Shown one piece after another: positions 50,379-59,681 of a stretch of 64,000 bases of DNA. Source of the stretch: Paraburkholderia nodosa DSM 21604 (lineage in GTDB: Bacteria; Pseudomonadota; Gammaproteobacteria; Burkholderiales; Burkholderiaceae); contig NZ_JAFA01000014.1 in assembly GCF_000519185.1 (NCBI RefSeq), positions 124,001-188,000 of the forward strand. The letters run 5' to 3'. A program made the translations under genes and the position numbers. The notes below the pieces were generated by a model. The model had not been told where the DNA came from and made no database searches. It was given only the letters and a program-made list of their open reading frames with translations. Position 1 is the first letter of the stretch. Each line of letters starts with the position of its first letter.

Positions 50379-51828
50379 GATACTTGATGCTGAGATAGTC
50401 GTCGAGGCCATACTTCGAGCCTTCGCGCCCATAGCCAGACTCCTTCACGCCGCCGAAGGGCGCCGCTTCGCTGGCCACGGCGCCTTCATTGATGCCGACG
50501 ATACCGACTTCCAGTTTTCGCGCCACGCGATCGATTCGGCGTACGTCGTTTGTGTAGAAGTAAGCCGCGAGACCGAAAGGCGTGTCGTTTGCGATCCTGA
50601 TGACGTCATTCTCATCCGCGAAGCGGAACAGTGGCGCGACAGGACCGAACGTTTCTTCGCAGCACAGCACCATCGCGTCGGTCGCATCGGCGAGCACGGT
50701 GGGCGCGTAATAGTTCGGCCCCAGTTCGGCGAGCCGTTTGCCACCCGTGAGTACGCGTGCACCATTCGCCACGGCGTCTTCGACGTGCTTTGCGATCTTG
50801 TCGATCGCACGCTCGTTGATCATCGGGCCGATCTGCGCCTTCGGGTCCGTTGCCGGTCCCACGTGAAGCGCAGCGACGCGTTGCGCCAGCAGATCTCCGA
50901 ATCGTTCGTACACCGATTCATGCACGTAGATGCGATTGGGGCACACGCAGGTCTGCCCGCCGTTGCGGAACTTGGCCGCCATCAGGCCGTTGACGGCCGC
51001 GTCGAGGTCGGCGTCCTCGAACACGATAAACGGCGCGTTGCCGCCCAGTTCCAGCGAGAGCTTCTTGAGCGTGCCTGCCGATTCGCGCGCCAGATGCTTG
51101 CCCACTGCCGTCGAGCCCGTGAAGGTGATCTTGCGCACGCGATCGTCGGCGAGCCAGTCGGCCACAGCGGCAATGCCTTCGTCCCGCGCAGCCGAGATCA
51201 TGTTGAGCACGCCGTCGGGCAAGCCCGCTTCCTGCGCGAGCGCGGCCAGCGCGAGCGCCGTAAGCGGCGTGTCCTCGGCGGGCTTCGCCACGACCGTGCA
51301 GCCTGCCGCGAGCGCCGGGGCGATCTTGCGCGCGATCATCGCGAGCGGGAAATTCCACGGCGTGATCGCGGCGACCACGCCAATCGGCTCCTTGATCGCG
51401 CTCATGCGCTTGCCGCGCTGCGTCTGCGGAATGATGTCGCCGTAGACCTTCGTCGCCTCTTCGGCGAACCACGCGACGTACGACGCGCCGTATGCAACCT
51501 CGCCGCGCGCCTCCGCGAGCGGCTTGCCCTGCTCCATCGACATGAGGCGCGCCAGATCCTCGGTGTTCTCGATGATGAGCGCGTGCCAACGGTTGAGCAC
51601 GTGCGCCCGCTCGCGGGGCAGCTTGTCGCGCCAGGCGGGCAAGGCGCGGCTCGCCGCGTCCGTCGCGGCGCGGGCGTCGGCGGCGCTGCTGTTGGCCACC
51701 TGCGCGAGCGTGTCCTGCGTCGCCGGATTCATCACGGCATGACGGTTGCCTCCGGCGGCGGCGATCCACTGGCCGTCGATGAAATTATCTTGTCGAAGCA
51801 GTTCGCCTCGCGTCAACTCCAAACTCAC
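50356..51828 (-). CDS. NAD(P)-dependent semialdehyde dehydrogenase (succinate/2-oxoglutarate semialdehyde type)
   Basis: A 490-residue aldehyde dehydrogenase. TPWNFP (156-161) and FTGSTAVGK (236-244) bind the nucleotide; E260 (LELGG) and C294 (GGQTCVCPN) are catalytic. The double-cysteine TCVC and overall length match the GabD-like succinate-semialdehyde group. In sugar-acid clusters such enzymes oxidise 2-oxoglutarate semialdehyde or tartronate/succinate semialdehyde. It is the last gene of the garD operon, 82 bp after the aldolase gene. Confidence 0.92.
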   Translation of the reverse strand: MSLELTRGELLRQDNFIDGQWIAAAGGNRHAVMNPATQDTLAQVANSSAADARAATDAASRALPAWRDKLPRERAHVLNRWHALIIENTEDLARLMSMEQGKPLAEARGEVAYGASYVAWFAEEATKVYGDIIPQTQRGKRMSAIKEPIGVVAAITPWNFPLAMIARKIAPALAAGCTVVAKPAEDTPLTALALAALAQEAGLPDGVLNMISAARDEGIAAVADWLADDRVRKITFTGSTAVGKHLARESAGTLKKLSLELGGNAPFIVFEDADLDAAVNGLMAAKFRNGGQTCVCPNRIYVHESVYERFGDLLAQRVAALHVGPATDPKAQIGPMINERAIDKIAKHVEDAVANGARVLTGGKRLAELGPNYYAPTVLADATDAMVLCCEETFGPVAPLFRFADENDVIRIANDTPFGLAAYFYTNDVRRIDRVARKLEVGIVGINEGAVASEAAPFGGVKESGYGREGSKYGLDDYLSIKYLCQGGLD

Positions 51829-51910
51829 TGCGTGCTCCTTTCTACAGGGGATATCGTGAACCGCTAGACCGTCGCGACCGGCGTGACCGGCGAACCGACC
51901 GCGCGGGGCC

Positions 51911-52702
51911 TTAGTCCGCTGTGCGTACGTCCGCGAAATCGCGCGCGAGCTTGCGCGCCGCGTTCGCGAACATCAGGATGTCCACGCCCGTCGCGACGAA
52001 CGTGCAGCCGAGCTCCAGGTAATGACGCGCGAGCGCCGGGTCGGACGTGAGTGTGCCTGCCGCCTTGCCCGACGCGACGATCGTGCGGATCGCGCCGTCG
52101 ATCGCCTGCTGCACTTCGGGATGCGTGGCCTTGCCGCGATGGCCCATCGAAGCCGCGAGATCGGCCGGCCCGATGAACACGCCATCCACGCCGTCCACCG
52201 CGCAGATCGATTCGAGGTTGCCCAGCGCCGTCGCCGTTTCGGCTTGCACGAGCAGGCACACTTCGTCATCCGAAATATCGAGGTAATCGGTACGCAGGCT
52301 CCAGCGCGACGCGCGGCCCACGGCGCTGCCCACGCCGCGAATGCCAAACGGCGGATAGCGCACGGCAGCGACGAGCGCGCGCGCTTCGTCGGCGGTATCG
52401 ACCATCGGCACGAGCAGGTTGCGCGCGCCGATATCGAGCAGACGCTTGAGCAGCGCCGGGTCGCCGTTCACGGGGCGCACGACCGGCTCGCCCGGGTACG
52501 CCGCCACGGCCTGCAATTGTGCGAGGATCGTGCGCAACTCGTTGGGTGCGTGCTCGCTGTCGATGAGGAGCCAGTCGAAGCCCGCCGTCGCGCTCACTTC
52601 GGCGAGATACGGATCGGCCATGGAAAGCCAGAAGCCGACCTGCTTCCTGCGCGCGGCGAGCGCCGCCTTGAAAGGATTAAGCCCTGAAGTCTGCGGGTTC
52701 AT
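51911..52702 (-). CDS. HpcH/HpaI-family aldolase (2-keto-3-deoxyglucarate or hydroxy-oxoheptanedioate aldolase)
   Basis: A 263-residue class II pyruvate-type aldolase. FDWLLIDSEHAPNELRTIL (near residue 42) carries the catalytic histidine region, RYPPFGIRGVGSAVGRASRW near 118 is the family signature, and VDGVFIGPADLAASMG near 175 binds metal and substrate. Sequence is closest in feel to HpaI. Beside a GarD-type dehydratase, a GarL-like cleavage of 5-keto-4-deoxyglucarate to pyruvate and tartronate semialdehyde is likely. Its first 26 bp overlap the MFS gene end, and its AGGAGA site lies inside that gene. Confidence 0.9.
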   Translation of the reverse strand: MNPQTSGLNPFKAALAARRKQVGFWLSMADPYLAEVSATAGFDWLLIDSEHAPNELRTILAQLQAVAAYPGEPVVRPVNGDPALLKRLLDIGARNLLVPMVDTADEARALVAAVRYPPFGIRGVGSAVGRASRWSLRTDYLDISDDEVCLLVQAETATALGNLESICAVDGVDGVFIGPADLAASMGHRGKATHPEVQQAIDGAIRTIVASGKAAGTLTSDPALARHYLELGCTFVATGVDILMFANAARKLARDFADVRTAD

Positions 52703-54011
52703 GAATGCGTGTCTCCTGTGAGGGGTCGCCGAATTGAATGGGTTCCACCTTCCCGAGGAGGAACAGATAGTTGACGATCGCAATGCCGATCAGCGCCGCC
52801 GAGAACAGCAGCGCGGCAACGAACGAGCCGGTCGCGCCGACGATCGCGCCCGTGACGATCGGGCCGACCACACCGCCGAGATTCGATACCGTGTTTTGCA
52901 GGCCCGCGATCATCGAAACCGCATTGGGCGGCGCGACGTCGCCGGGCAGCGCCCACACCTGCGAGGCCGCGACCGTTGTGCCGGACTTCGCGATGCACAG
53001 CAGCAGCACCGCCACGAGCGCCGAATGCGCGAACGCCGCGAAGCCGATGCTCGACGCCATCACGAGCCCGATCACGAGAAACAGCTTGCGCGTTGCCGTG
53101 AGCGACAGTCTGCCGCTCGCGAACACGCGATCCGAGGCCCAGCCCGCGAAAATCTCGACGACGATCGACACGAGCAGCGGCAACGAGGCCATCCAGCCCA
53201 TTTGCAGCACGCTCATGCCGCGCTCCTTCATCAGATACGTGGGCAGCCACGTGATGAAGAAGTACGAGTTGTAATTGATCATGAAAAAGCCGATGCACAT
53301 CGCCCACACGTTGCGGTGCGCAAGCAGCTTGCGCCACGGCGGACGCACGGGCGGCTGCGCGCTTTGCACGCCTTTATCGCTTTCAATGTACGCGAGTTCC
53401 GCCGCATTCACGCGCGGATGATCGGCGGGGGAATCGGTGAAGCTCACCAGCCACGCGACGAACCACACGATGCCGAGCAGGCCCGTGAGCACGAAGGTCA
53501 TCTTCCAGTCGAACGCGGCCAGCATCCACGCGATTAGCGGCAAGGCGATCGCGCCGCCCAGCTTCGAGCCGCTGTCGAAAATGCCCGCGACGGTCGCGCG
53601 TTCCTTGCGCGGAAACCAGCGCGTGGCGATACCGGCGTTGCTCGGGTACGCACCCGCCTCGCCCACGCCCAGCGCCACGCGCAAACCGACCAGCGAGCGG
53701 AAACCGCTCGCGAGGCCCGTCATCGCGGTCGCGAGCGACCACCAGAGCACCGCAAAACCCAGCACTTTCTTCTGGCCCAGGCGATCGGCGAGCAGGCCTG
53801 CGGGCAATTGCAGCAGCGCATACGACCAGAAGAACGCCGACATGACGATGCCCATCTGCATCGCGTCGAGATGAAACTCCGACTGAACTTTCGGGGCCGC
53901 CGCCGATAGCACCGTGCGATCGATATAGTTGATCGCGATCGCGGCCCACATGAGGCCCGCGACCCACCAGCGCATCTTCGAGCGGCCATGCCGTTGCGCA
54001 GATTTGAGCAT
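52677..54011 (-). CDS. MFS transporter, glucarate/galactarate (GudP-like ACS) type
   Basis: A 444-residue, 12-segment carrier with INYIDRTVLSAAAP in helix 1, GLLADRLGQKKVLGF in loop 2-3 and GVGEAGAYPSNAGIATRWFPRKERATVAGIFDSGSKLGGA in helices 4-5, all typical of hexuronate/galactarate carriers. It lies between garD and the aldolase gene and should import the sugar acid. It is a close paralogue of the carrier at 58251-59582. Its C-terminus is encoded inside the aldolase start region. Confidence 0.92.
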   Translation of the reverse strand: MLKSAQRHGRSKMRWWVAGLMWAAIAINYIDRTVLSAAAPKVQSEFHLDAMQMGIVMSAFFWSYALLQLPAGLLADRLGQKKVLGFAVLWWSLATAMTGLASGFRSLVGLRVALGVGEAGAYPSNAGIATRWFPRKERATVAGIFDSGSKLGGAIALPLIAWMLAAFDWKMTFVLTGLLGIVWFVAWLVSFTDSPADHPRVNAAELAYIESDKGVQSAQPPVRPPWRKLLAHRNVWAMCIGFFMINYNSYFFITWLPTYLMKERGMSVLQMGWMASLPLLVSIVVEIFAGWASDRVFASGRLSLTATRKLFLVIGLVMASSIGFAAFAHSALVAVLLLCIAKSGTTVAASQVWALPGDVAPPNAVSMIAGLQNTVSNLGGVVGPIVTGAIVGATGSFVAALLFSAALIGIAIVNYLFLLGKVEPIQFGDPSQETRIHEPADFRA

Positions 54012-54067
54012 CTGCTGTCTCCCTACCTGTTCTATTGATGTCGATTCAAGACGCGCATTACGCGCCT

Positions 54068-55615
54068 TCAGCTCACGATGCCCATGTGCCAGGGCACGAA
54101 CTCGTTATCGCCGAGTCCGAGCAGCTCGCTCTTCGTGCGCTCGCCCGAAGCCGCGCGAACGATCAGATCGAAAATGTCCTGCCCCATTTCCTCGATCGTG
54201 CGTTCGCCGTCGATCACGAGACCGCAGTTGATGTCCATGTCCTCTTCGAGCCGCGTGAACATGGGCGTGTTGCTCGCGAGCTTGAGCGTCGGCGCGGGCT
54301 TCGAGCCGAACATGGAGCCGCGGCCCGTGGTGAAACAGATCAGGTTCGCGCCGCTCGCGATCTGGCCTGTCACCGCGACGGGATCGTAGCCGGGCGAATC
54401 CATGAACACGAAGCCCGCGCGATCGATCGGCTCCGCATATTCGTACACAGCTTGCAGCGGCGTCGTGCCGCCCTTCATCGCGGAACCGAGCGACTTTTCG
54501 AAGATGTTGGCGAGACCGCCCTGCTGGTTGCCCGGCCCGACCACGCCGTTGAACTGGCCATTCTGGCCGCGCGTATAGCGTTCCCACCACGCGAGCCGGT
54601 CGAGCAGCTTCTGGCCGACTTCGGGCGACACGGCGCGGCGTGTGAGCATGTATTCGACGCCATGAATCTCGGGCGTTTCGGAGAGGATCGCGGTGCCGCC
54701 GTGCCGCACGAGCAGGTCCATCGCCGCGCCCAGCGCGGGATTCGCGGTGATGCCAGAGAACCCGTCCGAGCCGCCGCATTCGAGACCGATCTTCAGATGG
54801 CTGACAGGCACCGGCGTGCGCACGATGTCGTTCGCGGCGGGCAGCATTGCCTGCACGGCCTGGATGCCGGCTTCGATCGTCGCGCGCGTGCCGCCCGTAT
54901 CCTGCATCACCAGCGCGTGCACGGCCTTGCCGGTCTTCAGTCCTTGCGAGTCGAGCAGATCGCCGACCTGGTTGCGCTCGCAACCCAGCCCGACGATAAG
55001 CACGCCGCCCAGGTTAGGATGACGCGCGTAGCCCGCGATGGTGCGGCGGAGCACGTCGAAGTGCTCGCTCGGCGAGGACATGCCGCAGCCGCTGGTTTGC
55101 GCGAACGCGACCACGCCGTCGACATTGGGATAATCGCGCAGGCGCTCGGGTGTGAAGTAGTCGGCGATATGGCGAATGACCGTGGCCGAGCAGTTGACCG
55201 ACGCGATGATGCCGACGAAGTTGCGCGTGGCGACGCGGCCGTCGGGCCGCACGATGCCGCTGAACGTCGCGCGCTGTTCCGGCGCGACGTAGTCGACGGC
55301 CCTCACGTCGAGACCGAAGCCCGGATCGCGGTCGAAATCGACGAGCGTGATGTTGTGCGTGTGGACGTGGTCGCCGGGCTCGATGTCGCGCGCGGCCACG
55401 CCGATCACGGTATCGTACTTGCGGATGGGCTCGCCCGACGCAATGCGCCGCGCCGCCACCTTGTGGCCCGCCGCGACCTGCGCGCGCAGGCGAATCGCCT
55501 GACCTTCGATCGGGACTTGATGCCCGATCGTCAGCGGCTCGCGCGCGATCAGGACGTTGTCGTTCGGGTTGAGCCGGATCAACGGCCCGTGATAGGACTT
55601 GTTGGACTGGAGCAT
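54068..55615 (-). CDS. garD: UxaA/GarD-family sugar-acid dehydratase (galactarate dehydratase type)
   Basis: A 515-residue dehydratase. The N-terminal SAF-like domain (LNPNDNVLIAREPLTIG, then GHKVAARRIASGEPIRKYDTVIG and IEPGDHVHTHN, residues 11-93) precedes the large catalytic domain with SVNCSATVIRHIADYF, AQTSGCGM, GLGCERNQ, GLECGGSDGFSGITANPALG and FTTGRGSMFGSKPAPTLKLASN. Fusion of both parts and the length match GarD/altronate dehydratases. GGAGA lies 8 bp before the start, preferred over 55726, which lies beyond an operator-proximal leader. First gene of the operon under the LacI operator. Galactarate is preferred because aldolase and semialdehyde dehydrogenase follow; altronate is the alternative. 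Confidence 0.87.
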   Translation of the reverse strand: MLQSNKSYHGPLIRLNPNDNVLIAREPLTIGHQVPIEGQAIRLRAQVAAGHKVAARRIASGEPIRKYDTVIGVAARDIEPGDHVHTHNITLVDFDRDPGFGLDVRAVDYVAPEQRATFSGIVRPDGRVATRNFVGIIASVNCSATVIRHIADYFTPERLRDYPNVDGVVAFAQTSGCGMSSPSEHFDVLRRTIAGYARHPNLGGVLIVGLGCERNQVGDLLDSQGLKTGKAVHALVMQDTGGTRATIEAGIQAVQAMLPAANDIVRTPVPVSHLKIGLECGGSDGFSGITANPALGAAMDLLVRHGGTAILSETPEIHGVEYMLTRRAVSPEVGQKLLDRLAWWERYTRGQNGQFNGVVGPGNQQGGLANIFEKSLGSAMKGGTTPLQAVYEYAEPIDRAGFVFMDSPGYDPVAVTGQIASGANLICFTTGRGSMFGSKPAPTLKLASNTPMFTRLEEDMDINCGLVIDGERTIEEMGQDIFDLIVRAASGERTKSELLGLGDNEFVPWHMGIVS

Positions 55616-55728
55616 TCGCCTGTCTCCGCTGACGATCCAGAGGGTGCGCAGCGGCACCTGCTCCGGTCCCATGCGAGATGGTTGCTGGCCGCGCCGGGGA
55701 ACGCGCCGCCTTTCGTTCTGGAACAAAG

Positions 55729-55751
55729 TTACCGGTTAATGTAACCGGTAA
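55729..55751. promoter_or_regulatory. LacI-family operator in front of garD
   Basis: A perfect inverted repeat with arms TTACCGGTTA (55729-55738) and TAACCGGTAA (55742-55751) around ATG. Each arm contains the central ACCGGT that LacI proteins favour. It lies between the garD start and the LacI gene, and the same element recurs at 59659-59681. Confidence 0.75.
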
Positions 55752-55821
55752 CATAGGTGTCATCGTAGTACAGATTTGGGATAATTGCCAACACCTTTTT
55801 GCAGCAGGAGCGCCCGCGCCC

Positions 55822-56874
55822 GTGACCAAGACCTCGACAGAATTCGCCCCGCCCGCCGCCGGCACCGCGTCACGGCGTGCCCGCAGGAACACCGGCCGGG
55901 TCACGCTCAGCGATCTGGCCAGACTGACCGGGGTCACGAAGGTCACGGTTTCACGCGCCCTCAACAATCCCGAACTCGTTTCGGTCGAAACGCTGGAACG
56001 CGTGCGCGAAGCCGTGCGGCAAACGGGCTACACGCCCGACCTGATCGCGGGCTCGCTCGCCTCGAATCGCAGCCACCTCGTCGTCGCGCTGATCCCGGCG
56101 ATGGCGGGCAGCGTGTTCCAGGAAACCGTCGCCGCCCTGACCGCGGAGCTGGAAACGGCCGGCTATCAGTTGCTGCTCGGCCAGAGCGGCTACGACGAAT
56201 CGCGCGAAGAGGCGCTGCTCGACGCCATCATCGGCCGCCGTCCGGCAGGCATCGTGCTCACCGGCGTGATCCACTCGGAGGCATCGCGGCAGAAACTGCG
56301 CGCGGCCGGCATTCCCGTGGTCGAAACGTGGGACATCACGCGCTCGCCGCTCGACATGCTGATCGGCTTCTCGCACACGCGCGTGGGCGAAGCGGCGGCG
56401 CGCTACCTGCGCGAGCGCGGCGCGCGGCATCCGGCCATCGTCACGCCGGGCGATCGCCGGGCGAAGCTGCGTGCCGACGCCTTCATCGAAGCCTTCGGCA
56501 GCGAGCGCGAGATTCCCGTGGCTGCCGTGCCCTCGCCCGCGCATCTCGGCGACGGCCGGCGCGCGCTCGCGCAGCTGCTCGACGAACATCCGCAGATCGA
56601 CGCGATCTTCTGCGGCGCCGACATCATGGCGCTCGGCGTGCTCATGGAAGCCCATGCGCGCAGGCTCGACGTGCCGGGGCGCCTCAAGGTGATTGGCTAC
56701 GGCGACCAGAATTTCGCGGCCGACACGGACCCGGCGCTCACGACCATTCGCATCGACGGCACGAAGATCGGCAAGCTGGCAGCGTCCATGCTGATCGAGA
56801 AAATCGAGACCGGCACGAGCAAGCGCGCGAAAGTCGACGTCGGTTTCACGCTGATCGAGCGCGGCTCGGCCTGA
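55822..56874 (+). CDS. LacI-family transcriptional regulator of the sugar-acid genes
   Basis: A 350-residue repressor. Residues 27-50 (VTLSDLARLTGVTKVTVSRALNNP) are the LacI HTH plus hinge, and the periplasmic-binding-like effector domain begins LVVALIPAMAGSVFQETVAAL and ends in IDGTKIGKLAASMLIEKI. The GTG start is chosen because a GCAGGAG lies upstream and the frame before it crosses the operator. It is divergent from garD, and two copies of its presumed operator flank the region. Confidence 0.92.
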   Translation: MTKTSTEFAPPAAGTASRRARRNTGRVTLSDLARLTGVTKVTVSRALNNPELVSVETLERVREAVRQTGYTPDLIAGSLASNRSHLVVALIPAMAGSVFQETVAALTAELETAGYQLLLGQSGYDESREEALLDAIIGRRPAGIVLTGVIHSEASRQKLRAAGIPVVETWDITRSPLDMLIGFSHTRVGEAAARYLRERGARHPAIVTPGDRRAKLRADAFIEAFGSEREIPVAAVPSPAHLGDGRRALAQLLDEHPQIDAIFCGADIMALGVLMEAHARRLDVPGRLKVIGYGDQNFAADTDPALTTIRIDGTKIGKLAASMLIEKIETGTSKRAKVDVGFTLIERGSA

Positions 56875-56901
56875 GATTCATCGCGTCGCGATGACCACGC
56901 A

Positions 56902-56932
56902 AAAAGGCCTCGCAAACCTCGCGAGGCCTTTT
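56902..56932. terminator. Bidirectional terminator between the LacI and porin genes
   Basis: AAAAGGCCTCGC (56902-56913) pairs with GCGAGGCCTTTT (56921-56932) around a 7-nt loop, with A/T runs on both sides. It serves the two convergent genes. Confidence 0.85.
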
Positions 56933-56955
56933 GCTTTTAGCGCGTGAGAGCGCGC

Positions 56956-58143
56956 TCAGAACTTCGTGCGGATGCCCGTGAACACGTCGACCTGACGATT
57001 CGTGGACGACGCGCCGCCCGCATACGCGATCGCCGCGATCCGGCTGTAAGACGAACCCACGCGCGTCGATGCGTCGCCGGCCGCGAGCTGATACGTGCCC
57101 GAGAGATAGACATCCGTACGCTTCGAGAGCGCGTAGTCCACGCCCAGCGTGAACTGATGCCACTTCGGCTTGAGCGTCGCGCCGCCCGTGCCCGGCAGGC
57201 CGTTCGCGCGGCCGTCCGTGAACGTGTACACGCCGATCAGCGTCGTGGCCGGCGTGAGCAGGTAGCGCAGGTTCGCGTCGTAGTTGTTGAACTTGCGCGT
57301 GGAACCGTCGTTGTAGTTGAGTTCCGTGTGGCTGAACGCGAAGCCCGCAATCGCACTGCCGATCTTGTAGTTTGCGCCGGCCACCGCGATCTGCTGACGG
57401 GCCACGCCGCCGTCGAGGTTGTAGAAGAACCCGCCGCTGTAGTCGTCGCCACTCGTGCTCGATGCGCCGCCGATCGCGCCGCTCGTGTTGGCTGTCGTGT
57501 TCGGATGATCGAGCAGCACGTAGCCGCCGCCGATCGAGAGCGGCCCGTTTACGTAGTTCGCGGCGATGCCCCATGCGCGGTTGTTGCCGAAACCTTGCCC
57601 GGCCGAGCCGCTCGCCTGGTTGCTGAACGCGTACATGCCGTCGACGGTGAAGCCCGCGATGGTTTCGCTGCGGAACTTCACCGCGTTGTTGATGCGGAAG
57701 GTCTGGTTCAGGTTGTCGTTGTCGCCCACGTGCGTGGACGGCGACCACGTGCCCGGACCCGCGTATTGCGCGACCAGATCCGCCAGCGGTTCATACTGGC
57801 GGCCGAGCGTGAACGTGCCGATGCCGCTCTTCGCAATGCCCACGAACGCGCTGCGGCCGAACAGACGCCCGCCTTGCGCCGCCGTGCCGTCGCTGGGCTT
57901 GAAACCGCCTTCGAGCGTGAACACCGCGCTCAGGCCGCCGCCGAGATCCTCGTTGCCTTTCAGGCCCCAACGGCTGCCGCTCAAGCGGCCGCTCGTCAGC
58001 TGGAACGCCGAGCCGCCCTTGATGTTGTTGACGTAGCCGATACCGGCGTCGACGAGACCATACAACGTGACGGAGCTCTGGGCCTGCGCCACGACGGGTG
58101 CGACGGACAAAAGCCCGGCCGCTGCGAAAAGTGCTTTTTTCAT
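56956..58143 (-). CDS. Outer-membrane porin (Burkholderia Porin_4/OmpC-like)
   Basis: A 395-residue protein. A Sec signal MKKALFAAAGLLSVAPVVAQA is followed by QSSVTLYGLVDAGIGYVNN, the standard opening of burkholderial general porins. The constriction-loop region GRLFGRSAFVGI and GTFTLGRQYEPLAD and a final strand QVDVFTGIRTKF with C-terminal phenylalanine are present. It forms trimeric 16-stranded channels. It lies 107 bp downstream of the second MFS gene in the same direction and probably shares its LacI-controlled promoter, so it may admit sugar acids. Confidence 0.93.
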   Translation of the reverse strand: MKKALFAAAGLLSVAPVVAQAQSSVTLYGLVDAGIGYVNNIKGGSAFQLTSGRLSGSRWGLKGNEDLGGGLSAVFTLEGGFKPSDGTAAQGGRLFGRSAFVGIAKSGIGTFTLGRQYEPLADLVAQYAGPGTWSPSTHVGDNDNLNQTFRINNAVKFRSETIAGFTVDGMYAFSNQASGSAGQGFGNNRAWGIAANYVNGPLSIGGGYVLLDHPNTTANTSGAIGGASSTSGDDYSGGFFYNLDGGVARQQIAVAGANYKIGSAIAGFAFSHTELNYNDGSTRKFNNYDANLRYLLTPATTLIGVYTFTDGRANGLPGTGGATLKPKWHQFTLGVDYALSKRTDVYLSGTYQLAAGDASTRVGSSYSRIAAIAYAGGASSTNRQVDVFTGIRTKF

Positions 58144-58250
58144 ACAGGTGACCTGTCTGGTTTTAATATTTACAGGAGTACTACGGATTCCGGCTTGAGG
58201 GGATCAGCGGGAATGCTTCCATCGACACAACGAAGGTCGATTCGGTGGAA

Positions 58251-59582
58251 TTACGGGGCGTTGCTGTACTCGCGCGCCTGCGGCTGCGTCGAAGCACCGT
58301 CGAGACGAATCGGCTCGACCTTGCCCAGCAGGAACAGATAGTTGACGATCGCCACGCCGATCAGCGCCGACGACACTACGAGCGCGGGCACGAACGAACC
58401 CGTCGCGCCGACGATCGCGCCCGTAACGATCGGGCCAACCACGCCGCCGATGTTCGATACCGTGTTCTGCACGCCCGCCACCATCGACACGGCGTTGCGC
58501 GGCGCGACGTCGGCCGGCAGCGCCCAGACCTGCGAAGCCGCCACGGTCGTGCCCGACTTCGCGATGCACAGGAGCAGCACCGCAACGGCGGCCGAATCGG
58601 CGAACGCGGCGAAGCCAATGCTCGATGCCATCAGCAAGCCGATCACGAGAAAGAGCTTGCGCGTGGCGGTGAGCGAAAGCTTGCCCGAGGCGAACACGCG
58701 ATCCGACGCCCAGCCCGCGAAAATCTCGACCACAATCGAGACGAGCAGCGGCAACGACGCCATCCAGCCCATTTCCATCATCGTCATGCCACGCGCCTTC
58801 ACGAGATACGTGGGCAGCCAGGTGATGAAGAAGTACGAGTTGTAGTTGATCATGAAGAAGCCGATACACATCGCCCAGATGTTGCGATGCGCGAGCAGCT
58901 TGCGCAGCGGTGGCCTCGCCTCCCTGTCGCTGCGCTCGGCCAGTGAATCGCTCTCGATGTGCGCGAGTTCCTCGGGATTGACCCGCTTGTGATCGCGCGG
59001 CGAATCACTGAACGTGAACTGCCACACAACGTACCAGATCAGACCGAGCAAACCGGTGAGCGCGAACGTGATCTTCCAGTCGAACGCCGTGAGCATCGCG
59101 GCGATGAGCGGCAGCGCGATCGCGCCACCGAGCTTCGAACCGCTGTCGAAAATACCCGCGACCGTCGCGCGCTCGCTGCGCGGAAACCACTTCGACGCAA
59201 TGCCTGCGTTGCTCGGATACGCGCCCGCCTCGCCTACGCCAAGCGCCACGCGCAACGCGACGAGCGACTTGAAACCGTTCGCGACGCCCGTGGCCGCCGT
59301 CGCCAGCGACCACCAAAGCACGGCGAAACCCAGTACTTTCTTCTGGCCCAAACGATCGGCGAGTAAACCCGCGGGCAATTGCAGCAGCGCGTACGACCAG
59401 AAGAACGCCGACATGACGACACCCATTTCGACCGCGCTCAGATGGAATTGCGACTGGATGCGCGGCGCCGCCGCCGACAACACCGTGCGGTCGATGTAGT
59501 TGATCGCGATCGCCGCCCACATGAGGCCGGCAACCCACCAGCGAATCCTGGAGCGGCTTCGCACGTTGGTGGCCAGATTCAT
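58251..59582 (-). CDS. MFS transporter, second glucarate/galactarate-type carrier
   Basis: A 443-residue carrier closely similar along its whole length to the one at 52677-54011: IRWWVAGLMWAAIAINYIDR, then GYPSNAG-type helix 4-5 segments, and a near-identical stretch beginning CIGFFMINYNSYFFITWLP. The central loop differs most. It is the first gene of a two-gene unit with the porin and has its own copy of the LacI operator upstream. The pair could differ in affinity or in glucarate versus galactarate preference; that is inference. Confidence 0.92.
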   Translation of the reverse strand: MNLATNVRSRSRIRWWVAGLMWAAIAINYIDRTVLSAAAPRIQSQFHLSAVEMGVVMSAFFWSYALLQLPAGLLADRLGQKKVLGFAVLWWSLATAATGVANGFKSLVALRVALGVGEAGAYPSNAGIASKWFPRSERATVAGIFDSGSKLGGAIALPLIAAMLTAFDWKITFALTGLLGLIWYVVWQFTFSDSPRDHKRVNPEELAHIESDSLAERSDREARPPLRKLLAHRNIWAMCIGFFMINYNSYFFITWLPTYLVKARGMTMMEMGWMASLPLLVSIVVEIFAGWASDRVFASGKLSLTATRKLFLVIGLLMASSIGFAAFADSAAVAVLLLCIAKSGTTVAASQVWALPADVAPRNAVSMVAGVQNTVSNIGGVVGPIVTGAIVGATGSFVPALVVSSALIGVAIVNYLFLLGKVEPIRLDGASTQPQAREYSNAP

Positions 59583-59658
59583 CTCGTGTCTCCTGTTCTA
59601 TTAATAATGGTCGCTTCCGGCCGCGCCGGGCTGGAGCGCGGTTTTGCTCACAGCAATG

Positions 59659-59681
59659 TTACCGTTTACTGTAACCGGTAA
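59659..59681. promoter_or_regulatory. Second LacI-family operator, in front of the MFS-porin unit
   Basis: The 23-bp element has arms TTACCGTTTA (59659-59668) and TAACCGGTAA (59672-59681), differing from the garD operator at two positions, with flanking ATG/CAT symmetry. It lies 77 bp before the MFS start. Confidence 0.7.

Noticed and set aside
54035..55744. A 569-codon plus-strand frame opposite the garD gene
   Set aside because: Antisense shadow; the garD frame has all the family motifs.
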